Shown here: in pieces, positions 6,292-13,846 of the stretch
Layout of the letters: each line of letters starts with the position of its first letter
Position numbering within the stretch: position 1 is the first letter of the stretch
Source: JAICLL01 sp035252155
Lineage (GTDB): Bacteria; Planctomycetota; Planctomycetia; Pirellulales; JAICIG01
Assembly (NCBI GenBank): GCA_035252155.1
Contig: DATFDL010000473.1
Location: forward strand, 1-16,342
Reading direction: 5' to 3'
DNA length: 16,342 bases
Made by a program: the position numbers and the translations under genes
Notes under the pieces: generated by a model
The model's input: the letters and a program-made list of their open reading frames with translations, nothing else
Databases searched by the model: none
What the model was told of the DNA's origin: nothing

Positions 6292-9200
6292 TCATTGCCC
6301 CTTCACTTCCGTGAGCCGCTTAAAATAATCTTGGATGAATTTGCGATAACCTTCGGGGCCTTGCTCGCGCATGCCCTGCAACAATTCTTCACGCAGCCGG
6401 GGCTGCATCTTGAGCACGATCGCCCGGGTCTGCGGATCGAGCTGAGCCAGCTCGACCTGCACGATCTCGCCGCGCGAGGAGGTCGGATCGAGATTGCCCA
6501 GCGATAACCCGCGCGAAGTATGTGCCGGTCCCTTCTGCGGTTTGCCTTGGGCCTTGGCGGCCTGCTGGGCCTGGGCCATGGCATTTTGCATTTGACGCAG
6601 ACGCTGGGCCATCGCCATCGCTTCGCGCAAGGCGGGCGATTGCAGCAGCTCGGCAAGCTGCTGGGCGGTCTCCGAGTCGAGCTCCGATTCGCTTTGGCCG
6701 TTCATCTCGCGTTCGGGTTCCGGCTGATTGCCCGCCTGCGGGGCGCCGGGCTCGGGGCTTTGCCGCTCGTGCGGCGCGCCGGGGTTCGGCATCTCGCCAT
6801 TTTCGTCCATGGGCTGCTGCGGCCTGCCCAGCGCCTGCGCCAGCTCTCGCATCAGCTCCTGCAAGGCACGCTCGTCGGTGGCCAAACTCTGCTGGCTGAG
6901 GTTCAGCTCTTCCAGCCGCTCGAACTGACGACTGGCAAGCTGATCGCGCTCGGCCTGGGCCGGCGTGGGCGGCTGCTCGTCGTTGTCCTTGCGGGGCCGC
7001 GGCCGTTTATCGGCAAACCGCGGATCGAGCTTCGGCCGCGGGCCGCCGAGCGCCGGCTCAAACAGCGGCTCTTCGTCACCCATCTCTTGTTGATCTTTGT
7101 TCGGCTGCTGATTTTGTTGCTCGCCTTGATCCGGGTCCTCCGGCGTGTCTTCTTCTTCAGGCGACGTCATCATTTCGTCTTCTTCGCCCATCGCGGGTGC
7201 CCGCGGAAATCGCGGCCGACGATCGGCCCGCGCCATCTGGTCTTTACCGACCAACTCACGAGCTTCGTCGAGCGGGGGATCGCTCTCGTCTTCCAACGAG
7301 GCTTGCCGCTTTTCGAGATCGGGCAAGAGCATGTCGGGCACGACGTTCGTGGCGTCGAGCATCTCGGCTTGCTGGCCCTCGAACTTTTGCAATTGCTCGC
7401 GCAGGGCGGCCAACATCTCGCGCAGATCGTCCAAGCCGCGCTGCGCGCCGGCCGCCTGCTGCTTGAGCAGCTCTTCGCGCATCTGGGCCAGCGCTTCTTC
7501 CACGCCCTTGTCGAGATTGTCGCGGGCCTTTTCCAACGCCTTGAGGCGCTCAGCCAGCGCTTCGAGCTCTTCTTGCAGGCGGTCGCTCGCGTCAGCCATC
7601 TCGCCCAGGTTCGGGTCGTTCTGAGCCGGCGTCGAAGCTTGCCGCAACTGCTTGGCCAGCTCTTCCATCGGCTTGGCCGCCAGTTGATCGAAAGCCTGCT
7701 GCGCCGCGTTCATCTCGGCCACCAGCTCGGGCGGCAGCATCTGCAGCTTGTCGGCCTGCTGAGCCGCTTGGGCCAGCTCGTTGGCAAGCTGCTTGCCCAC
7801 ATTGGCATTTTGCTCTTCCTTGCCGGCCGCCTCGGCCAGCTTCTGCCGCAGCTCGTTCAACTTCTGCGTGGCTGCGAGGTCGAGCTGCACCTGCGGATTG
7901 GGCGGCGGAGCTTGTGGATTGGCCGCGGCCTGCTGCCGGGCCTGTTCGCGGGCCTTCGCCTCGGCGTCCTCGATGGTCTTCTCGAGCGGCGCGTATTCGC
8001 CCTGCAACTTTTCGACGGTCTCTTTGACCTTGGCTTGCTCGGCGATCAATTGCGCCAGCTTTTGGGTGAACGTGTCTTGCGTCTGCTCAAACCGGGCAAG
8101 CTGCTGATCGGCCGAGTTGCCGTCGGCCGCGATCCGCACGGAGTAATCTTGCGTCTCGGCCACCTGGCCTTTGCGGTCTTCGACTTGCGCCCGGTAGCGG
8201 ACGTATTCGCCCGCCTTCAGATCGAACGAAGCCAAATCGAGCGGCACAAGCACGGTTTCGCCGCGCACCTGCTTGTCGAACGTTTTGTGGAATTTTTCGC
8301 GGAACCCGCCCGAGTCGCCGCGCTGCACGAGCACCCGCAGGTGCTTCAGCGCGAAATCATCATAGGCCGCAATCGTCAGCGGCAGCTTTTTGGGCTGCGA
8401 GAGCACGACATCGGCGCCGGGCCGCTCGATGGTGACTTGCGGCGGAGTATCAGGAATCGCCGCATACTTGGCCTCTTTCATGGTCTGATTGGGATACTTC
8501 AACTCGTTGCGCAACTCCACGCGATAGAGCCCTTCGCCCAACAGAGGAAAACTGCCTGACCAAGTAGCTCCGACACTCCGTGGCGGAGACTCGCCGTCGC
8601 CCTTGGCGACGGGATCCCCGTCACGGAGTGCCGGGGCTACTGAAGGGGATAACGGAAACGTCTTCTTGACGACCAATCGCCGTTGGTCGCGCGTGGGGGG
8701 CGGCAGTGTGCCGGCCTTGTTCCAATAACATTGTCCGCCGCTGAGCGTAAAGCTCATGCCTTTGATGGCCTTGCCATCGAGGCCCACTTGCCGGGCGGGC
8801 ACCTCGAGCCGCACCCACTCGCCGGCTTTGGGCAGCGGCCCCATCGGCTGGCGGCTGGTGGTGTTCGGCTGACCGACGCCGATCTTGTCGTCGCCCCAGT
8901 AGGCGCGGTGTTCCCAGTTTTGCCCATCGTGCCACTCGAGCATGATGGTCTCGGGCCGCTGGTCGGGCACGATGTAGACCCAAGTAAACAAATACTCGCC
9001 CGGCTCGATCTGAAACCCGACGGGCGCGGTGTGAAAGCGATGCCCGTGAACGCCCGCGGCCGGCGGTTCGGTGTGGGCGGGGCATTTCAGCTTTTCGTTG
9101 TCCCACTGCCAGTTGCCCTCGGCCACGGCCCCCTCGGGGATTTTGGTCTCGAACCAGACGCGCTCGTCGCGCTCGGCGACCGGCGATTTTTCCCAGGCGA

Positions 9201-10233
9201 CTTCGAGAAGCTGGATTTCGGCTTCGGCCACGTCGCCCTCGCTTTTCACGTGCAGCTCGACGGCGCTCGTCTCCGGACCGGTAACGTCGGGCGTCGGCTG
9301 CGGAATGACGCCGTCTTCGCCCAAGCCAAAATACTCCGGGTAGTGGAGCACCGTGCGCACATCGACGATTCGTGGGCGATCGACCATCGTGATGTGGTGT
9401 TGCTTGCTCCAGGTGCCGCCCCCGTGAACGCGGTAGTGAAACGACGTCTCGATGCCTTCGAGCGTCCGCGTCCAACGGCCGAGTTCGCCGGGCGACAGGT
9501 CGTGCCAGAGGTGCTCGCCGCCGTCGTCGGGCACGATCTCGATGCGCAAGTCGTTCGGCTCGCCCCTGGTGACTTGGGCCGCGAACTCGATCGGGTCGCC
9601 GCGGAGCAGCTTGGCGTCGCCCGGCGACACCGTGTAAGCCACGCCCGTCGCCGGCGGAATATCGGCCCAGGGCTGAAAGATGCGGGCCATGGCGGTGGGC
9701 AAGCGATCGGACATCAAGAACCAGCAGATGACGAACGCCGCCAAGGCAAAGCCGAGCGCAGTGCTCGCCCGGCGCAGGTTGCGGCGATCGACCACCGTCG
9801 ACGCTCGAAACGCGCGGATGCGGTCGATCGCTTCGCTTACCAGCCGGCGGTAGAACTCGGGCGAGTGGCCGTTGCGTCGCTTCTCATCGCTCAGATCGAC
9901 GCAGCTCACCAGCCGGTTGTGGATGCCGGGCAAGTGCCGTTCGATCCGGCGGGCGACCTGCGTGTTGCCCAGCCGGCGAAACAAGGGCCGCAGCACGCCC
10001 GAAAAAACCGCCCACACCGTAGGCACGACCACTAACACCAGCGCCACCCACCGCATCACCGGCCAGAGCGGCACGAGCAGATCGACCAGGGCCAGCACCA
10101 GCAGCGCGCCCAGATAGATGGCCAGGGCCAGGGCCGTGCCCGTCGCCACCCAACTTCCGCGCAGCAACTGTCTGACCTGGCGAATGAGCCGGAAGATCGG
10201 TGAAGGGTCGTGGGGGGTGGTTTGGTTAGTCAT
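6292..10233 (-). CDS. DUF4175-like large membrane protein with coiled-coil tail
   Basis: This is a 1313-residue protein starting at the ATG at 10233 with GGAGG 6 bases upstream. Membrane segments lie near residues 29-50, 58-78 and 158-174. They are followed by Ig-like extracytoplasmic segments (GVAYTVSPGDAKLLRGDPIEF from about 195). At about 409-510 is a beta-sandwich-like module (PGEYLFTWVY, MLEWHDGQNWEHRAYWGD, GKAIKGMSFTLSGG) of a type I associate with planctomycete surface proteins. After further beta-rich sequence, residues about 702-1000 are an Ala/Gln/Glu-rich coiled coil. A strongly acidic stretch lies near 1012-1050, then a Gln/Pro-rich region and a conserved-looking C-terminus (RLREELLQGMREQGPEGYRKF). 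The order of membrane helices, Ig-like part and long Gln-rich helix resembles DUF4175 proteins. Function is unknown; a structural or scaffold role in the envelope is inference. Residues 531-557 are encoded by a REP-like palindrome. Confidence 0.82.
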   Translation of the reverse strand: MTNQTTPHDPSPIFRLIRQVRQLLRGSWVATGTALALAIYLGALLVLALVDLLVPLWPVMRWVALVLVVVPTVWAVFSGVLRPLFRRLGNTQVARRIERHLPGIHNRLVSCVDLSDEKRRNGHSPEFYRRLVSEAIDRIRAFRASTVVDRRNLRRASTALGFALAAFVICWFLMSDRLPTAMARIFQPWADIPPATGVAYTVSPGDAKLLRGDPIEFAAQVTRGEPNDLRIEIVPDDGGEHLWHDLSPGELGRWTRTLEGIETSFHYRVHGGGTWSKQHHITMVDRPRIVDVRTVLHYPEYFGLGEDGVIPQPTPDVTGPETSAVELHVKSEGDVAEAEIQLLEVAWEKSPVAERDERVWFETKIPEGAVAEGNWQWDNEKLKCPAHTEPPAAGVHGHRFHTAPVGFQIEPGEYLFTWVYIVPDQRPETIMLEWHDGQNWEHRAYWGDDKIGVGQPNTTSRQPMGPLPKAGEWVRLEVPARQVGLDGKAIKGMSFTLSGGQCYWNKAGTLPPPTRDQRRLVVKKTFPLSPSVAPALRDGDPVAKGDGESPPRSVGATWSGSFPLLGEGLYRVELRNELKYPNQTMKEAKYAAIPDTPPQVTIERPGADVVLSQPKKLPLTIAAYDDFALKHLRVLVQRGDSGGFREKFHKTFDKQVRGETVLVPLDLASFDLKAGEYVRYRAQVEDRKGQVAETQDYSVRIAADGNSADQQLARFEQTQDTFTQKLAQLIAEQAKVKETVEKLQGEYAPLEKTIEDAEAKAREQARQQAAANPQAPPPNPQVQLDLAATQKLNELRQKLAEAAGKEEQNANVGKQLANELAQAAQQADKLQMLPPELVAEMNAAQQAFDQLAAKPMEELAKQLRQASTPAQNDPNLGEMADASDRLQEELEALAERLKALEKARDNLDKGVEEALAQMREELLKQQAAGAQRGLDDLREMLAALREQLQKFEGQQAEMLDATNVVPDMLLPDLEKRQASLEDESDPPLDEARELVGKDQMARADRRPRFPRAPAMGEEDEMMTSPEEEDTPEDPDQGEQQNQQPNKDQQEMGDEEPLFEPALGGPRPKLDPRFADKRPRPRKDNDEQPPTPAQAERDQLASRQFERLEELNLSQQSLATDERALQELMRELAQALGRPQQPMDENGEMPNPGAPHERQSPEPGAPQAGNQPEPEREMNGQSESELDSETAQQLAELLQSPALREAMAMAQRLRQMQNAMAQAQQAAKAQGKPQKGPAHTSRGLSLGNLDPTSSRGEIVQVELAQLDPQTRAIVLKMQPRLREELLQGMREQGPEGYRKFIQDYFKRLTEVKGQ
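8563..8641. repeat. REP-like nested palindrome (family C, copy 1) in frame inside the DUF4175-like gene
   Basis: Outer arms 8563-8582 and 8622-8641 are complementary at 18 of 20 positions. An inner perfect 8-bp stem (8594-8601 with 8605-8612, loop CTT) sits between them. It is translated in frame as residues 531-557, a low-complexity Pro/Asp/Gly/Ala linker (VAPALRDGDPVAKGDG...). Confidence 0.88.
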
Positions 10234-10239
10234 CGTGAG

Positions 10240-10244
10240 CCTCC
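10240..10244 (-). promoter_or_regulatory. Shine-Dalgarno GGAGG for the DUF4175-like gene
   Basis: GGAGG on the minus strand lies 6 bases before the ATG at 10233. It is one of the clearest ribosome binding sites of the cluster and supports translation independent of the upstream gene. Confidence 0.65.
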
Positions 10245-10324
10245 GAACGTCGTAATCCGCGACCGGTTAGATAATATGGTACATGCGAAGCAAGCCGTCG
10301 CATCGCGGGGTGCCACGCGCGGGG

Positions 10325-10506
10325 TGCCACGGCATCCATCGCGGCGCGCGTGGCGCGATCGTGCTCGACGCACCGCCGCCGCGATGGACGCCGTGCCAGA
10401 CTGCGCCCCAGGGTAGCCTTCGATCCCGCCTTGGCACGGCGTCCGCCGCGGCGAAATGCATGGTAATGTAGTCGACGCCGTGAGCGCCGCGGCGGATGCC
10501 GTGGCA
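10325..10506. repeat. BIME-like pair of palindromic units (family D)
   Basis: Four related arms form two hairpins in succession. Arm 10325-10345 pairs with 10378-10398 (19 of 21), and arm 10432-10453 pairs with 10485-10506 (20 of 22). All arms carry a GCCACGGCATCC or GGCACGGCGTCC core. The layout, two similar palindromes in tandem in an intergenic gap, is that of a bacterial interspersed mosaic element built from REP units. Confidence 0.88.
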
Positions 10507-10529
10507 CCCTCGTTCTTTGCGTTGACCCC

Positions 10530-10573
10530 CATTCCGCGCTCCGCATTCCGCACTTAAACCGCATTCCGCACTT
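10530..10573. repeat. TGCGGAR heptamer array (family E) at the end of the BatA-like gene
   Basis: On the minus strand AGTGCGGAATGCGG is followed by TTTAAG and again GTGCGGAATGCGGAG. The array runs from the last six codons of the BatA-like gene through its TAA stop (10554-10556) into the gap. The terminal residues EVRNAV are repeat-encoded. Confidence 0.75.
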
Positions 10574-12950
10574 CCTCCGCCCCGGTCATCCGCCCGACCC
10601 AAGTGCCGGGGTTGTATTCGCGAATCCGCTCGCCAATTGTCAGGTCTTCGCCCTGGTCGGGACGTTTGCCGCCGATCGTGGCCAGCATGAACTCGACGCC
10701 GATCACGAGAAACACGAAGATCAACAAGTACCGCCAAACCTCGTGGCTTTCACCGATCGAGCCGAGTTGCTGTTGCGCTTCGGCCGAGGCGTCGATCAGC
10801 TTCAGATCGACGCCCGGCAGCCAATCGCGAAACTGGTCTTCGTCGGCCAGCTTGAACTGCGATTCTTCGGGCGAAAGATTGACGGCAAAGGCCGCGGCCC
10901 CGCGCTTGGGCTGTTCGACGCGGCCGCCCTTGACCTCGACCGTGTAATAGCCCCGCAGGGCAGTCTTCTCGAACCCGCCGACCCAGCGCGAGCCGGACCG
11001 CTTGAAATCGATCTGGGTGACGTGCCGCTCGGCGTCGGTCACCTCGCCCTCCACGGGAGTCCAGTTCGCCGCCACGGCGATTCGCGCCGGGCCGTCGGCC
11101 GCCACCACCGAGTTCGACTCGACGTCGGCGCGGTGCTCGACGTAGTTTACCATCCGCAGCAGCAAAGGGACGAATTCGGGCTTGAGCGGCAAGTTCGACC
11201 ACTTGGCGCTGGCGGGGAAGCCGGCCAGCAACACCAGGCCCTCGCGAAAGCGGCCTTCGACCAGGGCCGGCTCTTTGGCCGAGAAGCGGGCCAACGGCAA
11301 GGCGTCGGCCGCCTGTTCGGCCAGCGCCAAGGGAAAGTGGCGATAAAAACTGGCTGTCGTCAAGTAGCGGGCTTCGGGATCGCTGAACACGCTGAGGATG
11401 GCATGTGAATCGTTGAATCCGCTGAGCGAAACGAACGTCTCGAACTTCTGGACGTCGCCAACCGGCGGGTTCAACCGAGCGGCGATAAGCTGCTCCTTCA
11501 GCGGGCCGGGCACCGGAAAGAACTGCTGATTGTAAACATCGGGGTTCACGCGGTCGCCCGGAAAGATCATCAGGCCGCCGCCCGACGACACATAGTCGCG
11601 CAGCCACGTGAAATGCTGTTGGTTCAACTGCCCGCAATTGGCCAAGATCACCACCGCCGCATCGCGCAGCGTTTCTGGATTCAGGTTGCCCTCGGGGATC
11701 TCTTGGACGTCCAGCGAGCGGACGTATTCCCTGCTCGATTTGCCATCCGGGCCGGCCACAAGGGCCGGGGCTACCGCGCCGTTAGCCCCAGCTCCCGCAT
11801 CGGTAGCCACCGGCCTTGTGCCGGGTGCCTCGGGCATGGGCCGGTCGTTCTCTTCGCCATGCGCCGTCAGGGCGGTGCGCAGATAGAGGCATTCGTTCTC
11901 GAAGGGGTCGTTCGACGGATTGCCGTTGACCAACAGCACCTTGATGGGCGGCGCCACCGACAGCGTGAAGAGATATTCATCGTCGTCCGGAAAGCGGTCG
12001 CTGCTGATGGCAAATCGCCCGCGCAGCGTGCCTGACTGAGTGGGCACGAACACGATTTCCTTGTCGGCGGTATCGCCGGGCTTGATCGAAAGCGGGGCGC
12101 GGGCCACTTCCTGATCGTCGATGAACACGCTGAGTGTCACGTCGGCGCGATCGCCGGCCGAGTAGTTCGCCACACGGGGTCGCAGCACCATCGGCAGACC
12201 CACCACGCTGCGATGCTCGCGCGGCGGCGTGCCCACCACCGCCCGATTCTCCAGCGGCTGCTTCGACCCCACATTGACCACCACCAGCCGCGCGTCTTTC
12301 GGCACCAGCCGCTCGACGCCTTGCGTGGCCAATTCGTTCCAGCCGCTGGCCTGGCAGTCGGTGAGCAGATAGACAGTGGCCTTCGACCGTTCGGGCGCGT
12401 GAGGCGCGAAGATGTGCGAGAGCGCGGCCAGCCAGTTTGCCCGCGAGGGACTCGTCTTCAGATCGTCGAGGTGCTCTTCGATAGTCTGCGTATCGCCGCT
12501 GAACCGGCTAAAGACCTCGTCGGGCTTGGCGGCCACTCGCACCAGGGTCAGCCGGTCGTCGCCAGCCAATTGCTCGACGATATTCCGCGCCGCCGACTTG
12601 GCCCGCTCCAACGATGAGAGCCCGGCGGTCTGGGCGTTCATGCTGGCCGAGCAATCGACCAGCATCACCACCTCCTGACCGCCGCCGCCGCCGCCAAATA
12701 GCGCTTGCCAGTGCCGCACCACGGGCCGGCTGCAAATCATCACCAACAGAAACAAGAACAGCGTGCGCAAAAACGCCAACAGGGCCTCTAAGAATTTCAT
12801 CCGCCGCCGCTGCTGCACGTAGCTGTCGAACAAAAACCGAAACGTGCTCAGCTCGACCGTCCGCAGCCGGTGCAGCGTCAGCAGGTGCAGAACGATCGGG
12901 ATCGCCGCCAGCGGCAGAAAAGCCAGCAGGTATGGATTGACGAATGGCAT
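10554..12950 (-). CDS. BatA-like membrane protein with VWA domain
   Basis: This is a 798-residue protein that starts 6 bases after the DUF58 stop. Residues 1-80 match the aerotolerance-regulator (BatA) N-terminal pattern: PFVNPYLLAFLPLAAIPIVL as first membrane segment, then a second at about 54-73 (FLEALLAFLRTLFLFLLV). A VWA domain begins near residue 93 with intact metal-site residues D99, S101 and S103 (DCSASM) and continues with VYLLTDCQASGWNEL. The middle is beta-rich, followed by a Rossmann-like segment (AAVVILANCGQL, SSGGGLMIFPGD) similar to the amidotransferase-like part of the protein encoded at 3685-6141. A C-terminal membrane helix lies near 740-758, with a short cytoplasmic tail. 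Residues 377-399 come from a REP-like palindrome and the last six from a heptamer array. By analogy with Bat operons it would work with the MoxR ATPase at the cytoplasmic membrane; its substrate is unknown. Confidence 0.9.
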   Translation of the reverse strand: MPFVNPYLLAFLPLAAIPIVLHLLTLHRLRTVELSTFRFLFDSYVQQRRRMKFLEALLAFLRTLFLFLLVMICSRPVVRHWQALFGGGGGGQEVVMLVDCSASMNAQTAGLSSLERAKSAARNIVEQLAGDDRLTLVRVAAKPDEVFSRFSGDTQTIEEHLDDLKTSPSRANWLAALSHIFAPHAPERSKATVYLLTDCQASGWNELATQGVERLVPKDARLVVVNVGSKQPLENRAVVGTPPREHRSVVGLPMVLRPRVANYSAGDRADVTLSVFIDDQEVARAPLSIKPGDTADKEIVFVPTQSGTLRGRFAISSDRFPDDDEYLFTLSVAPPIKVLLVNGNPSNDPFENECLYLRTALTAHGEENDRPMPEAPGTRPVATDAGAGANGAVAPALVAGPDGKSSREYVRSLDVQEIPEGNLNPETLRDAAVVILANCGQLNQQHFTWLRDYVSSGGGLMIFPGDRVNPDVYNQQFFPVPGPLKEQLIAARLNPPVGDVQKFETFVSLSGFNDSHAILSVFSDPEARYLTTASFYRHFPLALAEQAADALPLARFSAKEPALVEGRFREGLVLLAGFPASAKWSNLPLKPEFVPLLLRMVNYVEHRADVESNSVVAADGPARIAVAANWTPVEGEVTDAERHVTQIDFKRSGSRWVGGFEKTALRGYYTVEVKGGRVEQPKRGAAAFAVNLSPEESQFKLADEDQFRDWLPGVDLKLIDASAEAQQQLGSIGESHEVWRYLLIFVFLVIGVEFMLATIGGKRPDQGEDLTIGERIREYNPGTWVGRMTGAEEVRNAV
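11754..11822. repeat. REP-like palindrome (family C, copy 2) in frame inside the BatA-like gene
   Basis: The arm at 11754-11775 and the arm at 11802-11822 are complementary except for three single-base indels. An inner pair GGGGCTA (11767-11773) and TAGCCCC (11783-11789) is also present. It shares the GTAGCCCCGGC end with copy 1 at 8563-8641. It is translated as residues 377-399, a small-residue linker (TRPVATDAGAGANGAVAPAL). Confidence 0.8.
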
Positions 12951-12956
12951 CCCACT

Positions 12957-13844
12957 TCACCCCATCCGCGATCGTTTGTCGAGGCAGGCCGCCAACGCCA
13001 CGTCGTACGGCTGCTTGGTGTTGACCAGATTATAGTCGATATTTCGCTGCAGGCAGTCTTGCTTCACGCGGTCGGTGAAGGCGTTGATGCGAGCCAGGTA
13101 TCGTGCCCGGAGGCTTTTGGGGTTGGCCGTGACGCGGCCGGCCCCCTCCATGTCTTTGAAGCGCGTGAGCCGCTCGTAAGGGAACGTCAGCTCGGCGTCG
13201 TCCATCACGTGATAGACGATTACTTCGTGTTTGTTGTGGCGAAAGTGTTGCAGCCCGGCGGCGATCGAAGACTCGTTGTCGATGAGGTCGCTGATCACGA
13301 TCACCAGGCCGCGGCGCTTGATGCGCTCGGCCACTTCGTGCAATACGGCGCCGACGTCGGTGTCGCCACCCGACTCGACCCCTTCGAGCAAATCGAGCGC
13401 GCGGCGAAACTGCGTCGGCCGGGCCTTGGCGGGCATGTGCAGCCGCACTTTGCTGTCGAACAGCGTCAGCCCCACGGCGTCGTTCTGCCGCAGCAGCAAA
13501 TAGGTGAGGGCCGACGCCAGATAGCTGCCGTATTCGAGCTTGCTCAGCTTGCCGCTCTTAAAATTCATCGAGCTGGAGCAATCGAGCAGGATGTACGCCC
13601 GCAGGTTGGTTTCGTCCTCGAACAGCTTGACGAAGTAGCGGTCGCTACGGGCCAGAATTTTCCAATCGAGCGTGCGTAGCTCGTCGCCGGGCGTATAGGC
13701 GCGATGGTCGAGGTACTCGACCGAGAAGCCGTGGTACGGGCTGCGGTGCCGGCCAGTCAAAAAGCCTTCGACCACCTGCCGGGCCACAATTTCCATATGG
13801 CCGACGCGCGCCAGTCCTTCGGGATCGAAATAGCGGTTGGCCAT
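12957..13844 (-). CDS. DUF58 family protein with VWA-like fold (short cytoplasmic form)
   Basis: This is a 295-residue protein that starts 2 bases after the MoxR stop, so translation is probably coupled. The DUF58 signature is at residues 39-61 (VEYLDHRAYTPGDELRTLDW plus flanks). It is followed by a VWA-like metal site D88-C-S90-S-S92 (LLDCSSSM), a GDTDVG turn at 160-165 and VIVISDLID at 181-189. No membrane segment or signal peptide is present, as in the roughly 300-residue DUF58 proteins encoded beside MoxR. In such operons the protein is thought to be a partner of the AAA+ ATPase. The direct target is unknown. Confidence 0.93.
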   Translation of the reverse strand: MANRYFDPEGLARVGHMEIVARQVVEGFLTGRHRSPYHGFSVEYLDHRAYTPGDELRTLDWKILARSDRYFVKLFEDETNLRAYILLDCSSSMNFKSGKLSKLEYGSYLASALTYLLLRQNDAVGLTLFDSKVRLHMPAKARPTQFRRALDLLEGVESGGDTDVGAVLHEVAERIKRRGLVIVISDLIDNESSIAAGLQHFRHNKHEVIVYHVMDDAELTFPYERLTRFKDMEGAGRVTANPKSLRARYLARINAFTDRVKQDCLQRNIDYNLVNTKQPYDVALAACLDKRSRMG

Positions 13845-13846
13845 TA

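Larger units (their letters stand above)
10234..10553. other. 320-base gap between BatA-like and DUF4175-like genes: repeats and possible weak promoter
   Basis: No gene is supported here. From right to left it holds part of a heptamer array (from 10553 to about 10530), the BIME-like double hairpin (10325-10506) and a 12-base direct repeat GCGGGGTGCCAC (10305-10316 and 10319-10330). On the minus strand a -10-like TATTAT lies at 10271-10276, about 37 bases before the ATG, but no good -35 hexamer is placed 16-18 bases upstream. The gap could let the downstream genes be transcribed separately; this is not proven. Confidence 0.6.

Noticed and set aside
6520..8559. Plus-strand open frame of 679 codons, Leu/Arg rich
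   Set aside because: Antisense shadow of the Gln/Ala-rich coiled-coil part of the DUF4175-like gene; repeated CTG/GAG codons keep the opposite strand open.
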